NCBI RefSeq assembly: GCF_003326675.1
Contig: NZ_JPWF01000013.1
Span: forward strand, 1-64,000
Origin: Thalassospira profundimaris
GTDB lineage: Bacteria > Pseudomonadota > Alphaproteobacteria > Rhodospirillales > Thalassospiraceae
Direction: 5' to 3'
DNA: 64,000 bases
Numbering within the stretch: the stretch's first letter is position 1; each line of letters starts with the position of its first letter. A model generated the notes under the pieces. That model did not search any database and had not been told where the DNA came from. It worked only from the letters and a program-made list of their open reading frames with translations. Positions 1-9,957 of this stretch are shown here, piece by piece. Both the position numbers and the translations under genes were made by a program.

Positions 1-54
1 TCCCGACCGATGTTCTGCCTGCTGATATCGCGTAACTGCTTTTTCCAAGATGCG

Positions 55-76
55 GCCCGGCGCAAAGTCGCCGGGC
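55..76. other. 8-bp perfect hairpin in the leader of the RraA-like gene
   Basis: GCCCGGCG at 55-62 pairs with CGCCGGGC at 69-76 across a 6-nt loop. It lies about 20 nt before the first start codon and is not followed by a T-run, so it could be the end of an upstream transcript or a leader structure. The upstream gene is outside the window, so this cannot be settled here. Confidence 0.4.
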
Positions 77-95
77 AAACCTACGGAGACGAATA

Positions 96-821
96 ATGAG
101 TGATTATGTCCTGAGCAGTGCGACACGCGACAAGCTCAAAAGAATCAGCACCGCTTCGCTGTGCACGGCACTTTTCAAACGCAATCTGCGCAACCAGTTC
201 ATCCAGAATGTCCATCAGGTCGCGCCGAAAGACGAAAACATGGTCGGGCAGGCCTATACGCTGCGTTACATCCCGGCCCGCGAAGATCGCAACCCGATTG
301 AAGTGTTCCGTGATCCCAAACATCCGCAGCGCGTTGCCGTCGAAGAATGCCCGGCCGGTCATGTTCTGGTGATGGATAGCCGCAAGGATGCCCGTGCGGC
401 CTCTGCCGGTTCGATCCTTGTGACCCGCCTGATGAAGCGTGGCGTTGAAGGTGTTGTTACCGATGGTGGCTTCCGTGATGCCGAAGGCATTGGCAAACTT
501 GCCATTCATTCCTATCACTCCCGCCCGTCGGCACCGACCAATCTGACCCTGCACGAGGCCTATGACCTTAATGTGCCAATCGGATGTGGTGATGCGCCGG
601 TCTTCCCGGGCGACGTTCTGGTCGGGGACAAAGACGGTGTTGTTGTCATCCCGGCCCATCTGGCAGATGAGCTTGCCGAAGAATGCGCCGGCATGGAAAG
701 CTTCGAGGACTTCGTCCTTGAAGAAGTCCTTTCGGGCAAACCGATCATTGGTCTTTATCCGGCAACCAAGGATGAAACCAAGGCCAATTTCGAAGAATGG
801 CGCAAGAAAACCGGGCGTTAA
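96..821 (+). CDS. RraA-like family protein (possible aldolase/decarboxylase)
   Basis: The 241-aa product has the RraA/HMG-aldolase fold signature: a swivelling-domain core with a GVEGVVTDGGFRD segment at about residues 117-128 and a later GDVLVGDKDGVVVIP segment near residue 193. This family covers RNase E inhibitors and metal-dependent 4-hydroxy-4-methyl-2-oxoglutarate aldolases. Sugar-catabolic clusters often carry such paralogues acting on oxo acids, so a role in sugar-acid breakdown is more likely than RNase E control; that is inference from the neighbouring xylose genes. The start is supported by GGAGACG ahead of the ATG. It is convergent with the ROK repressor and separated from it by a terminator. 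Confidence 0.75.
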   Translation: MSDYVLSSATRDKLKRISTASLCTALFKRNLRNQFIQNVHQVAPKDENMVGQAYTLRYIPAREDRNPIEVFRDPKHPQRVAVEECPAGHVLVMDSRKDARAASAGSILVTRLMKRGVEGVVTDGGFRDAEGIGKLAIHSYHSRPSAPTNLTLHEAYDLNVPIGCGDAPVFPGDVLVGDKDGVVVIPAHLADELAEECAGMESFEDFVLEEVLSGKPIIGLYPATKDETKANFEEWRKKTGR

Positions 822-852
822 TCCGCTGGTTTCATGTCATGAACGACACAAG

Positions 853-883
853 AAAGCCGCTCCTGACGGGGCGGCTTTTTTTA
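853..883 (+). terminator. Rho-independent terminator after the RraA-like gene
   Basis: AGCCGCTCC pairs with GGGGCGGCT (one G-U pair) over a 4-nt loop and is followed by a run of seven T. It sits between the convergent RraA-like gene and the ROK repressor gene. Confidence 0.85.
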
Positions 884-896
884 TTGGCGGGTGATG

Positions 897-2132
897 TTAG
901 TTGGCGGTAGGGGCCTGAAACATGTTTTCATCATGCCGCAAAAGGCTTTGGCCAATCGCACCTTGCAGGGCAAGGTCCTTGTCCCATGCCAGATGGGTGA
1001 TTTCCGGGCCGCGGCGCAATTCCGGAACCTGTGCCTGTTCAAGGCCATGCATCAATTCCGGTTCCATCATGTCATAAGCGCGTGCGCCCGATCCGGTGAT
1101 GAAAATCTGTTTGGGGCCAAGCAGGGCAATCAGATTGGCAATGCCATATCCCAGAACCTTGCCCGCATGGCGAAACAGATCAGCCAGGCCTTCATCACCG
1201 CCGCGTGCGCGTGCAACCAGATCCATCATCTGTTCTTCGCTGGGATGCAGGCTGTTGGTATCAGGCAGGTCAATCAGACCCCGGGCATCGCGCAGGATGG
1301 CATAATCCCCGATATAGGCTTCAAGACAGCCGCGCTTGCCGCAATTGCAAACCGGGCCGTCGGGTTGATATTTGGTGTGGCCGAATTCGGCAGCAGTGCC
1401 AAAGTCGCCATTATAAACCGACCCGTTCAGGACCAGTCCCATGCCGATGCCGTATCCCAACATGATCACGGCAAAGTCGCCGCCGCGATGCAGATTGGTG
1501 TTTTGCGAAATCGCTGTGGCGATGCAGTTGGCATCGTTTGACATCTGGACAATACCGCCAAACCGTGTCCCCAATGCCTTGGCAAGCGGGATGTTGCGGT
1601 GACGCAGGGCCGGGGACCAGATGATCTCGCCGCTATTGCTGTCGCAAACGCCCTGAACCGCGATGCTGATGCCGACTGGCGGGCGGGCCGAGAAATCCTT
1701 GTGCTGTTCAACGAATTCTTCGATCAGCCGGATCAGGGTCGTGATCAGTTCCTGTTCATCAAGGTCGCGGGTATTGATACTGTACTCGGAGCTGCATTCA
1801 ATTTCGCCCTTGAAGTTGCCCAGGGCAATTTCGATCAGATTGATGGTGATCTTGACGCCAATTACACAGGCGGCATTGGGCACAAGATCAAGTAGCACCT
1901 TGGGGCGACCGCGTGTTGAACCACCATTGCCGTTCCCGTTTGCCGCCCCCTGACTTTCCTGCACCAGTCCCTGCGCCATCAGATCGGCCGTAAGCGAGGT
2001 GACGGTCGCCGGGCTTAACCCGGTTGCCGTGCCGATATCGATGCGTGCGGCAGGGCCGTGAATGCGCAAATAGCGCAGAATGGCAATCTGGGAAGGTTGG
2101 CGTGGGGTGTCGGCTTCGGTACGGCGGCTCAT
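897..2132 (-). CDS. ROK-family transcriptional repressor, probable xylose regulator
   Basis: The product is 411 aa. A winged-helix DNA-binding domain (about 10-60: SQIAILRYLRIHG, then LSPATVTSLTADL) is followed by a Gly/Asn-rich linker and a ROK sugar-kinase-like domain. Visible signatures are the ND pair at 199-200, the EFGH segment at 249-252 and the zinc cluster CNCGKRGCLEAY at 262-273. This matches the XylR/NagC branch, where sugar binding releases DNA. It is the last gene of the minus-strand xyl run, 104 nt after the xylX-like gene, so it probably controls that operon and the divergent dehydrogenase. The ATG at 2132 is preferred over upstream in-frame starts because the HTH begins directly after it. 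Confidence 0.88.
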   Translation of the reverse strand: MSRRTEADTPRQPSQIAILRYLRIHGPAARIDIGTATGLSPATVTSLTADLMAQGLVQESQGAANGNGNGGSTRGRPKVLLDLVPNAACVIGVKITINLIEIALGNFKGEIECSSEYSINTRDLDEQELITTLIRLIEEFVEQHKDFSARPPVGISIAVQGVCDSNSGEIIWSPALRHRNIPLAKALGTRFGGIVQMSNDANCIATAISQNTNLHRGGDFAVIMLGYGIGMGLVLNGSVYNGDFGTAAEFGHTKYQPDGPVCNCGKRGCLEAYIGDYAILRDARGLIDLPDTNSLHPSEEQMMDLVARARGGDEGLADLFRHAGKVLGYGIANLIALLGPKQIFITGSGARAYDMMEPELMHGLEQAQVPELRRGPEITHLAWDKDLALQGAIGQSLLRHDENMFQAPTAN

Positions 2133-2236
2133 GAAGCGTGTCAGTATCCTGTGGGATGGCAAGGCGGGCTTTGTGCCCGCCTTGTGAATATGGGCATTTT
2201 TTATCCCGTTTTGGCAAGGGGATAGAAAAGGCTGCG

Positions 2237-3418
2237 TTACAGAAGCCCGCGTGCCGCAAGGTTGGTCATCAATGCCGTGATTCCAAATTCCCACGGATTG
2301 ATAACGTCCGAACGGTCCACCTGATTGATCAGTTTGCCAAGGCTTGGTGTCGAAATTGTCACCAGATCACCCATCTCGTGGGTGAAGCCCTTGCCGGCAC
2401 CCCCGCGATCATCGGTGGGGGCAAACATGGTGCCCAAAAACAGCATAAAGCCATCCGGGTACTGGTGATGTTTGCCAATCGCCTGACCGACCAGGCTTTC
2501 GGGTGTGCGGCTGATCTGGCTCATCGAACTGACGGCATCAAGGTGATAACCATCCTTGCCGTCAACTGCCATCGCAAGATCGGCACCCTTGACGGTTTCC
2601 AGGGTAAAGTGATCGTCAAACAGGCGAATGAACGGTCCGATGGCGCACGACCCGTTATTGTCCTTGGCCTTGCCCAAAAGCAGGGCCGAACGCCCTTCGA
2701 CATCACGTAGATTGACATCATTGCCAAGGGTCGCGCCGACAATCTTGCCCTTTGACGTCACAGTCAGGACGACTTCGGGTTCCGGGTTGTTCCAGTTCGA
2801 AATCGGATGCAGGCCGACATGCGCGCCATGACCAACCGCTGACATTGCCGGTGATTTGGTAAAGATTTCCGCATCCGGGCCAATGCCGACTTCAAGATAT
2901 TGCGACCATGCGCCTTTTTCGATCAGGACCTGTTTGATCTCGGCGGCCTTGGCTGATCCCGGTTCGATTTGTGACAAATCGTCGCCGATAATGCCGATGA
3001 TCTCGGTGCGGATCTGGTCGGCCTTGCTGGCGTCACCACGTGCCTGTTCCTCGATCACACGTTCCAGCAGGCTGGCGACAAAGGTCACACCGCTTGCCTT
3101 GATCGCCTGAAGGTCATTGGGACTCAGAAGATGGGTGACATTGCCATCGGCCCCCGGACGGGATTGTTCCAGAATATCGCCAAGCAAGGCCGCCGTCGGG
3201 AAGCTTGACGGATTTGACAGGCGCGCCACCAGATCATCGCGTTCAAGAAGCTGGCTGACAGTCGGGGCAAGGCTGCTGATATCGCGCAGGTTTTCACCGT
3301 CAACCAGAACCGGTGTCGGGCCGGAAACCCGTGGGTCCCAAATACGGCCAATCAGAATGGCGCGGTTGGCGTCATCGGGCAGAATGTCGGTTTGGTTTAC
3401 CGGAAAGCCATTGGTCAT
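2237..3418 (-). CDS. xylX: 2-keto-3-deoxy-D-xylonate dehydratase (FAH family, XylX-like)
   Basis: This 393-aa fumarylacetoacetate-hydrolase-family protein closely resembles Caulobacter XylX as I remember it. Shared stretches include [36 protein letters not shown] (232-239) and the C-terminal NLAARGLL. The family removes water from 2-keto-3-deoxy-pentonate to give 2-oxoglutarate semialdehyde using Mg2+ held by acidic residues. It follows xylG after 45 nt and precedes the ROK repressor. With the divergent xylose dehydrogenase and dehydratase it supports a Weimberg-type oxidative pathway. The final semialdehyde dehydrogenase is not visible in this cluster. An arabinose pathway with the same chemistry is the main alternative. 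Confidence 0.85.
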   Translation of the reverse strand: MTNGFPVNQTDILPDDANRAILIGRIWDPRVSGPTPVLVDGENLRDISSLAPTVSQLLERDDLVARLSNPSSFPTAALLGDILEQSRPGADGNVTHLLSPNDLQAIKASGVTFVASLLERVIEEQARGDASKADQIRTEIIGIIGDDLSQIEPGSAKAAEIKQVLIEKGAWSQYLEVGIGPDAEIFTKSPAMSAVGHGAHVGLHPISNWNNPEPEVVLTVTSKGKIVGATLGNDVNLRDVEGRSALLLGKAKDNNGSCAIGPFIRLFDDHFTLETVKGADLAMAVDGKDGYHLDAVSSMSQISRTPESLVGQAIGKHHQYPDGFMLFLGTMFAPTDDRGGAGKGFTHEMGDLVTISTPSLGKLINQVDRSDVINPWEFGITALMTNLAARGLL

Positions 3419-3463
3419 AAGGTCGTCTCGCTTGTTTTGCTTTGCTGTGTTCCTGTTTGCCGC

Positions 3464-4288
3464 TTATCCGTTGGTGGCAGCAGGGCCGTTGGTTGCGCCG
3501 GGACCGGCAAGGTGCATAAGGTGTTCGGGCATTTTGCCCAGAATGATCATGCCAAGAACATCATCATGGGTGACATCTTCGGTGCGGACACTTCCAACCA
3601 GTTTGCCGTTTTTCATCACATGCAGGCGGTCGGAAAGATCAAACACATCATGAAGATCGTGACTAATCAACAATATACCGAGACCGTCACGTTTCAACTG
3701 ATCAATCAGTTCGCCGACCATTTTGGTTTCATGCACGCCAAGGGCGGCGCACGGCTCGTCCATGATCAACACGCGTGCTTCGAATAAAAGGGCGCGTGCA
3801 ATCGCAACCGATTGCCGTTGCCCGCCTGACAGGGCCGAAACAGGTGATGTGAATTTCTTGAAATTCGGATTCAGGCGATGAAGGACTTCGCGCGCCTTGT
3901 GTTCCATCGCCGCGTCATCAAGGAAGCCGAACCTGTCGATGATCTCGCGGCCCAAAAACAGGTTCTGGGCGGCATCAAGATTATCGGCAAGGGCAAGGTT
4001 CTGATAGATCGTCTCGATATTGTTGTCGCGCGCATCGCGGGCATTCTCGATTTTGGCTTCCTTGCCGTCGACAATGATCTGGCCGCTATCGGCCTGATAG
4101 GCACCCGAAAGGATTTTGATCAGGGTCGATTTGCCAGCCCCGTTGTGGCCCAGTACCCCGACGACTTCGCCGGGATAAAGATCAATCGAAACTCCGTCGA
4201 CGGCCTTGACCCCGCCGAAGCTGATGTGGATGTCGCGCATTTCAACAAGCGGATCGGTCTTCGTGGTCATGTCTGTCATGTCGGTCAT
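3464..4288 (-). CDS. xylG: Sugar ABC transporter ATP-binding protein, XylG-like (single domain)
   Basis: The 274-aa ATPase has Walker [10 protein letters not shown] (47-55), a Q-loop Gln near 96, signature LSGGQRQ (153-159) and Walker B VLIMDEP (about 173-179). It has one nucleotide-binding domain, unlike the duplicated E. coli XylG; half-size ATPases are common with alphaproteobacterial xylose and fructose importers. An AAGGAGA ribosome-binding site lies 6 nt before the start, inside the end of the permease gene. It should energise the XylH permease next to it. Confidence 0.88.
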   Translation of the reverse strand: MTDMTDMTTKTDPLVEMRDIHISFGGVKAVDGVSIDLYPGEVVGVLGHNGAGKSTLIKILSGAYQADSGQIIVDGKEAKIENARDARDNNIETIYQNLALADNLDAAQNLFLGREIIDRFGFLDDAAMEHKAREVLHRLNPNFKKFTSPVSALSGGQRQSVAIARALLFEARVLIMDEPCAALGVHETKMVGELIDQLKRDGLGILLISHDLHDVFDLSDRLHVMKNGKLVGSVRTEDVTHDDVLGMIILGKMPEHLMHLAGPGATNGPAATNG

Positions 4289-4299
4289 ATCCGGTCTCC

Positions 4300-5565
4300 T
4301 TACGCGGTCGGGTCGCTGTAACGACGGTGGAAATACTTGTCGCTAAAGACGGCCAGAACAAGAACCAGCCCGATGACAATGCTTTGAAGGGATGTATCCA
4401 CCCCCAAAAGCGCCATGCCGCTTTGAAGGCTTTGCATCACAAGCGCGCCAATCAGCGCGCCATAAATCGTACCAACACCCCCGGCAAGCGACGTTCCGCC
4501 AATCACCACCGCGGCAATGACGCGCAATTCATCAAGGGTGCCAAGATCATTGCCCGCCGATTGCAGTCGTGCCGATGAAATCGCTGCACTGATCGCGCAC
4601 AGAACCCCCATCAGGGCAAAAACCGCCACCGTCATGCGTTTGACATTGATGCCTGCAAGTTCGGCTGCCTGCGGATTGCCGCCAATCGCAAAGATGTACC
4701 GACCGAACCGCGTGCGTTTGACAACGATGGTCAGGATGATGGCGACAAGGGCGACGATCAAAAGCGGGATCGGAATACCGTGCGAAATTTCAAGATTTTC
4801 CGGCGTCACCGGAATGCCCTTGTTCTCAAGCAGGCGTTCTGCCGCCCGTGTCGGCAGGTGATAGGCATTAAGGGTCGTCACAACCACCAGAACCAGTCCG
4901 CCCTTGATCAGGGTGTTGGTATATTCCGCCCAGACCGGCTTGACCGGGAATTCGAATGAAAGACGACGACGGCGTTCCATGATTGCTGCGTAAATGATCG
5001 CAAGAATGGCAATCGCAGCCACGATCCAGCTCCATGTCGCGCCAATCGTGCCTTCAATCCCGCCGCCCAGCAAAATGAAATTATGATCAAGCGGGGCAAC
5101 CGTGCGTCCCTGCGTGACCCACCAGGCCGACCCGCGCCAGACCAGAAGGCCGCCAAGGGTCACAATAAAGGCCGGAACGCCAAGATATCCAACCGCAAGC
5201 CCCTGAATGCCGCCAATGCCAGCCCCGATAACAACGCCGATCAAAAGGGTCAAAATCCAGGTTGCAGGGTGGTTGTAATCAAGAAACTGCGGCAATAAAT
5301 CGGTCTGGACAACGCCCATGATCATCGCCAGAACACCCAGAATGGCACCGACTGAAAGGTCGATATGGCGGGTAACAATGATCAAAACCATCCCGCAGGC
5401 CATTACGGCAACAGATGCCGTCTGAACCGACAGGTTAAAGATATTGCGCGGGGTAATAAATCGCCCGCCCGATGCAATGTCAAAGCCGATCCAGATGATC
5501 AGCAAAACAACGGCAAGGCCAACCAACCGGCGGTCGACTTCCATTTTCGAAAGTAGTCGTGACAT
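4300..5565 (-). CDS. xylH: Sugar ABC transporter permease, XylH-like
   Basis: The 421-aa membrane protein belongs to the BPD_transp_2 (AraH/RbsC) permease family. It has about ten hydrophobic segments and the conserved C-terminal sequences [12 protein letters not shown] and [21 protein letters not shown] central insertion near residues 195-260, with a basic RRRR loop, is typical of the longer XylH-type permeases. It lies between the binding protein and ATPase genes. The ribosome-binding site is weak, so the exact start could shift by a few codons. Confidence 0.87.
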   Translation of the reverse strand: MSRLLSKMEVDRRLVGLAVVLLIIWIGFDIASGGRFITPRNIFNLSVQTASVAVMACGMVLIIVTRHIDLSVGAILGVLAMIMGVVQTDLLPQFLDYNHPATWILTLLIGVVIGAGIGGIQGLAVGYLGVPAFIVTLGGLLVWRGSAWWVTQGRTVAPLDHNFILLGGGIEGTIGATWSWIVAAIAILAIIYAAIMERRRRLSFEFPVKPVWAEYTNTLIKGGLVLVVVTTLNAYHLPTRAAERLLENKGIPVTPENLEISHGIPIPLLIVALVAIILTIVVKRTRFGRYIFAIGGNPQAAELAGINVKRMTVAVFALMGVLCAISAAISSARLQSAGNDLGTLDELRVIAAVVIGGTSLAGGVGTIYGALIGALVMQSLQSGMALLGVDTSLQSIVIGLVLVLAVFSDKYFHRRYSDPTA

Positions 5566-5584
5566 GAAAACGCTCGTAAGGCAG

Positions 5585-5632
5585 CGGGGCCGACATGCTG
5601 TGATCTGCGCACGGGAACAGCAGCCGACCCCG
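5585..5632 (-). other. Intercistronic hairpin between xylF and xylH
   Basis: CGGGGCCGACATGCTGT at 5585-5601 pairs with ACAGCAGCCGACCCCG at 5617-5632, with two wobble pairs and one bulge. It lies in the 101-nt gap after the binding-protein gene. Such structures often protect the abundant binding-protein mRNA and reduce readthrough into permease genes; that role here is inference. Confidence 0.55.
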
Positions 5633-5666
5633 GGTTAAGCAAGGTAAAGGGAGTTAAATGACCGCC

Positions 5667-6698
5667 TTAGTTGCAGGCAGATACCTTGCCGCTTGGAACG
5701 CCTTTGCAAACGACGTCTTTGGAAACCCAACCGGCATCAATCACCAGATCAAGCTTGTTCTGGGTGATCGCAACCGGATCAAGGAAGAAGGATTTCATGG
5801 TTTTGCCGTTCGGGCTCTGCCAGTTTTCTGTGCCCGGAACGTCACCAAGTTTGGTGCCCTTTGCCAGTTCCACGGCAATTTCTGCGGCGCGTTTGCCAAG
5901 AAGACGGGCGTCTTTCCAGACAGATACGGTCTGGGTGCCAAGGGCGACACGGTTCAGCGCAGCATGGTCGCCATCCTGACCGGACACCGGAATGCCTTGC
6001 ATGCCTTGTGCTGAAAGGGCGGCAACCACACCGCCTGCCGTGCCGTCGTTCGATGCGACAACTGCGTCAACCTTGTTGTCCGCCGCGGTCAGGAACTGTT
6101 CCATGTTGCGCTGTGCGATCGCGGGCTGCCAGCTGTCGGTATAGGCCTCGCCAACAACCTTGATGTTGCCTGAATCAATTGCCGCCTGAAGGATTTCAAG
6201 CTGACCTTCATGCAGGATATTGGCGTTCGGATCGGTCGGGGCGCCCTTGATAAAGACATAGTTGCCGCTTGGCTGTGCGCCAAAAACGGCTTCTGCCTGA
6301 AGGCGACCGACTTCCTTGTTGTTGAACGTGATGTAATAGGCGTTCGGGTCTTCGATCAGGCGGTCGTAACCAACCACCGGAATGCCTTCATTGATCGCCT
6401 GTTCAACGGCCGGGCCGATCGAGGCGGAGTCTTGTGCCAGAACGATCAGCGCATTCGCGCCACGTGCAATCAGGCTTTCAATATCGGAAAGCTGTTTGGA
6501 CGGATTGCTCTGTGCGTCCGCACTGATGTAATCCGCGCCAGCGGCTTCAAGGGCGGCTTTGATGGCGGCTTCATCGGTTTTCCAGCGTTCTTCCTGGAAG
6601 TTCGACCAGCTGACACCAACCGTCAGATCAGCAGCAAAGGCATTTGCAGACAGCAATAATGTACCGGCCAGCATGGCCGTGGAGAGGAGTTTTTTCAT
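5667..6698 (-). CDS. xylF: D-xylose ABC transporter substrate-binding protein, XylF-like
   Basis: The 343-aa periplasmic protein begins with a signal peptide (KK, then a hydrophobic core, cleavage near SANAFA-A at residue 22). The rest is a type I periplasmic-binding fold with XylF-like features: [51 protein letters not shown] and PVSGQDGD. It captures sugar for XylGH. It is first in the minus-strand operon, reading away from the divergent dehydrogenase gene. The ATG at 6698 was chosen because it immediately precedes the signal peptide; a longer upstream frame lacks support. Confidence 0.9.
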   Translation of the reverse strand: MKKLLSTAMLAGTLLLSANAFAADLTVGVSWSNFQEERWKTDEAAIKAALEAAGADYISADAQSNPSKQLSDIESLIARGANALIVLAQDSASIGPAVEQAINEGIPVVGYDRLIEDPNAYYITFNNKEVGRLQAEAVFGAQPSGNYVFIKGAPTDPNANILHEGQLEILQAAIDSGNIKVVGEAYTDSWQPAIAQRNMEQFLTAADNKVDAVVASNDGTAGGVVAALSAQGMQGIPVSGQDGDHAALNRVALGTQTVSVWKDARLLGKRAAEIAVELAKGTKLGDVPGTENWQSPNGKTMKSFFLDPVAITQNKLDLVIDAGWVSKDVVCKGVPSGKVSACN

Positions 6699-6926
6699 TG
6701 GTTTCTTCCCTGAATGAATGTGTCTTGTTGCGACATTTATTTTTGTTGTCGAAAAAATGTTGACGCGAAGAAGCCGTCCTGTCAAATTTTTTTTAGTGAT
6801 TAAATTAAAAACAGACCTTTTGGCGATCAAATCGGCGGTGAAATCTGTATTCAGGATTGATTTTGGCCGGAATCCTTCATGATGCACTGCATCATTTAAT
6901 TTGGTTGTCTAAAATAAAAGAAAGAG
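6699..6926. promoter_or_regulatory. Divergent xyl promoter region with a 17-bp palindrome
   Basis: This AT-rich stretch separates xylF from the dehydrogenase gene and must hold both promoters. ATGATGCA-C-TGCATCAT at 6879-6895 is a perfect palindrome, about 32 nt before the dehydrogenase start. It is the best candidate operator for the ROK repressor or another dimeric regulator. A T-run followed by an AT-rich segment lies at about 6785-6810. Confidence 0.5.
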
Positions 6927-7703
6927 ATGACAGGGAACGTTATGACAGCGAGTTATCATGACATTGACGGGAAATCCGTGCTTGTAACCGGCGGTGCATC
7001 CGGGATCGGGGCATCCATCGTCCGGGCATTCTGTGCCCAGGGGGCGCATGTCGGATTCTTCGATATTGACGACGATGCAGCGCAAAAGCTGATCGACGAT
7101 ATCCGTGACAAGACCGGAATTGCGCCGGTCTACAAGTCACTGGATTTGCGCAACCAATCGCAGATTCCCGGTGCTGTGCGCGAAATGTCGGCAACAATCG
7201 GCACGATTGATGTATTGGTCAATAACGCCGCCCGCGATGACCGCCACAGCCCCGAAGACATCGGACCGGAACAATGGCGGGGCGGCCTTGATGTCAATCT
7301 CAGTCACCAGTTCTTTTGCGCGCAGGCCGTCGCCCCGGGCATGAAGGAAAAAGGGGCTGGCAGCATCATTAATTTCAGTTCCGTAAGTTATATGATGGGG
7401 CTTCCTGATCTGGTGACCTATGAAACGGCAAAGGCCGGGATCATTGGCCTGACCCGCGCACTGGCCCGTGACTGGGGGCATGATGGCATTCGTGTAAATG
7501 CCGTAACGCCGGGCTGCATCATGACCCAGCGACAGCTTGATCTTTGGATTTCGCCCGAAGACGAAGAACGCATTCAGCAAGAACAATGCGTCAAACGCCG
7601 CCTGGTTGGTGATGATGTGGCGCAGATGGTGCTGTTTCTGGCATCCGATGTTTCATCGGCCTGTTCGTCGCAAAACTTCATTGTTGATGGCGGCATCGTC
7701 TGA
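6927..7703 (+). CDS. xylB: SDR-family D-xylose (pentose) 1-dehydrogenase, XylB-like
   Basis: The 258-aa short-chain dehydrogenase has the NAD(P) motif TGGASGIG (21-28), NNA (99-101) and the catalytic set Ser152, Tyr165, Lys169 (YETAKAG). Sequences such as NNAARDDRH, TYETAKAGIIGLTRALARDWG and the TQRQLDLWISPEDE segment match Caulobacter xylose dehydrogenase closely. It would oxidise D-xylose to xylonolactone with NAD+. It opens the divergent plus-strand transcript and is followed 91 nt later by a dehydratase. An in-frame ATG at 6942 is an equally good start. Confidence 0.83.
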   Translation: MTGNVMTASYHDIDGKSVLVTGGASGIGASIVRAFCAQGAHVGFFDIDDDAAQKLIDDIRDKTGIAPVYKSLDLRNQSQIPGAVREMSATIGTIDVLVNNAARDDRHSPEDIGPEQWRGGLDVNLSHQFFCAQAVAPGMKEKGAGSIINFSSVSYMMGLPDLVTYETAKAGIIGLTRALARDWGHDGIRVNAVTPGCIMTQRQLDLWISPEDEERIQQEQCVKRRLVGDDVAQMVLFLASDVSSACSSQNFIVDGGIV

Positions 7704-7794
7704 ATAATGCCAATGTCAAAACGGTAACGTCGCCGTCCGGATTTGTATGACCAAGCCTGTCCCGCCACGTCTTTGCGATTGAGAAACAGCCATA

Positions 7795-9957
7795 ATGTCA
7801 CCGACCAATCTTCCTGCATCCCCGATCATCATTGATGAAAAGGCCAACCCGTACCGTGATTGTATTCAGGGTCTGGCCAATCAGCCGATCACGGTTGTCA
7901 AATTGCTGCGCGATGCGGTGAATGAAAACCCGGTGGTTGCCCGGGATCGTGATTTTGGCGTCCCGGAAATCAGGGATGTGGTCGGGCGTCTGGTTGAAAA
8001 CCGGCCGCGCATTGCGATCATCGGCGGCGCGCCGGATCATCCGGCCCATCTTTTGGACCGGCCACAGGCCTTGATGGCGGCAATTCGCATCTGGGAAATG
8101 GGCGGGGTACCGTTTCTGTTTCATGTGCCCGTAATCTGTGATGGCACCGCGCAAAACAATATCGGGCAAAGCTATTCTTTGGCGTCGCGCAATCACACGG
8201 CGGCGGCTGTGAACATCACCTTCGAAGGGCACAGCTATCACGCGGCCTATGTCATTGCCGGCTGTGACAAATCACCGGCTGCGGTGGTTGCCGGTCTGGC
8301 GGCGGCTGATCATGCCCGTGCCTATCGCGGGGATCAGGCCCCGGTCTGGGCGGTTTTTGCACCGTCCCATGTTCTCAAAGGCGGTGAAATTCCCGAAGGC
8401 ACGCGCCGTATGCTTGATGATATCGCGGCCAGTGCGGACGCGGCCGGGCATGATGATCTGGGATCGGATATCCGCGAAAATATGCGCTATATCCTGCAAT
8501 GCACCTCGGACGAGGCCTTTGCCGGTTTGCTTGAACGTGCCCGGTTGCTTGGTCTGATCGACGGGGCGCTTGAACGCCGTGTGCTCGATCAGCTTGCCAC
8601 CGCGACCTGTGATTCAAAGGGTGGTATTTGCGCCTTTAACGGCACGGGAAATTCATCGCGTACCATGCTGGCGGCCTTTGGTCTGACCCCGCCGGAGTTG
8701 GAGCTTTTGACGGACGTTCCGCCCTTTAGTGCGGTGGCGGTCGGGGTTGATGCCCTGTTTAATGTTTTCAACAAACCGGAATATGCGATTGGCAATCTGT
8801 TGAAAGCCAACTTCGCCAATTTCGTGCGCATCCATAATGCCACCGGATCAAGCAGCAACATGCTTTTGCATCTGCCTTTCATGATGCGCTATGCCGGGTT
8901 TGATGTGTCGATTGATGATTATCAGGATGTCCGTACCGAAACGCCGGTGCCTGAAATCTTTGCCCATAGTCTGACCGAAAATCGCGATACCTTTGTGCTG
9001 GCCCAACAAATGGCCGAGGGCAAAAACCGCGGCATGGAAAGCATCTATCGCATTCTGGCTGATCTGGGTGTGGCGATGGACCTTGATGCGCCAACAGTTT
9101 TGGGGAAATCCTGGGCCGAACGGATTGCCGGTCTGGAAAATCCGGTTGATCTGTCGCTTGGTGATGCATCGGTTATTCGGGCAACCCCGGTGCGCAAACG
9201 ATCCGGTGTTGATGTGATTACCGGCAGTTTCTTTGAAAACTGCGCGGTCAAAACATCGGGGATGAGTGATCATTTACTGTCGCATTTTGACGATCATGTT
9301 TTCATCGTTCGCTATTATGAAAACGAACATGTCTGTAATGGTGATTTTGCCTCCCCTGATCTGGTAACGCGCCTGATCGAAACCGATGGCGTGGACGAGG
9401 AACTGATTGCCGCGGTCGTTCGGCGCAACGGCGGAAACCGGGTTGATATGCAATCGCCCAAGGACATGCTGGCACAGGGGCATTTGTCCTTTGCCTTTGT
9501 CATTGGCGGGCAGGGACCAGAAGCCTATGGCATGCCTGAAATGTTTTCACCATCCCAGAACTTGCGTCATCATCGCATTCTTGAAGCATCTTCGATGCTG
9601 ATCACCGATGGCCGTTATTCCGGGGTGACCAAGGGTGCGTGTATCGGTCACATGGTGCCCGAAGCATTCACCGGCGGCGGGATCGGTTATTTGCGCGATG
9701 GTGATGTGTTGCGTCTTAACCTGACGACCTTGAAGCTTGATTGGCTCGATCCGGTGGCGTTTGAGAACGGCGAAGAATTAGCCACCGATCCACGGGGGAT
9801 CAAAGAACGGGTCGAACTCTTCGAAGGGCGGCTGCGGCGGATGGAGGCCCGGCAATGTGATATCGCGGCGAGTAATGTCCTCGATGCGATCGGAAATGCG
9901 GCGCGCGGCATCGTCCCACGGGCAGTTGACCGCCGTGCAATCAAGTCCTGGCGGTGA
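7795..9957 (+). CDS. IlvD/Edd-family dehydratase, candidate pentonate dehydratase (divergent)
   Basis: The 720-aa protein belongs to the Fe-S dihydroxy-acid/sugar-acid dehydratase superfamily. Cluster-type Cys motifs are visible: VICDGT (Cys115), AGCDKSPAA (Cys157) and a third region with Cys272 and Cys279 (GGICAFNGTGNSS). Later SFFENCAVKTSG and ITDGRYSG follow the family pattern. It is longer and more divergent than Caulobacter XylD (about 590 aa). Position after the dehydrogenase and opposite xylX makes xylonate dehydratase the obvious proposal, but substrate cannot be read from sequence. Its last 180 nt overlap a small minus-strand gene. Confidence 0.75.
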   Translation: MSPTNLPASPIIIDEKANPYRDCIQGLANQPITVVKLLRDAVNENPVVARDRDFGVPEIRDVVGRLVENRPRIAIIGGAPDHPAHLLDRPQALMAAIRIWEMGGVPFLFHVPVICDGTAQNNIGQSYSLASRNHTAAAVNITFEGHSYHAAYVIAGCDKSPAAVVAGLAAADHARAYRGDQAPVWAVFAPSHVLKGGEIPEGTRRMLDDIAASADAAGHDDLGSDIRENMRYILQCTSDEAFAGLLERARLLGLIDGALERRVLDQLATATCDSKGGICAFNGTGNSSRTMLAAFGLTPPELELLTDVPPFSAVAVGVDALFNVFNKPEYAIGNLLKANFANFVRIHNATGSSSNMLLHLPFMMRYAGFDVSIDDYQDVRTETPVPEIFAHSLTENRDTFVLAQQMAEGKNRGMESIYRILADLGVAMDLDAPTVLGKSWAERIAGLENPVDLSLGDASVIRATPVRKRSGVDVITGSFFENCAVKTSGMSDHLLSHFDDHVFIVRYYENEHVCNGDFASPDLVTRLIETDGVDEELIAAVVRRNGGNRVDMQSPKDMLAQGHLSFAFVIGGQGPEAYGMPEMFSPSQNLRHHRILEASSMLITDGRYSGVTKGACIGHMVPEAFTGGGIGYLRDGDVLRLNLTTLKLDWLDPVAFENGEELATDPRGIKERVELFEGRLRRMEARQCDIAASNVLDAIGNAARGIVPRAVDRRAIKSWR

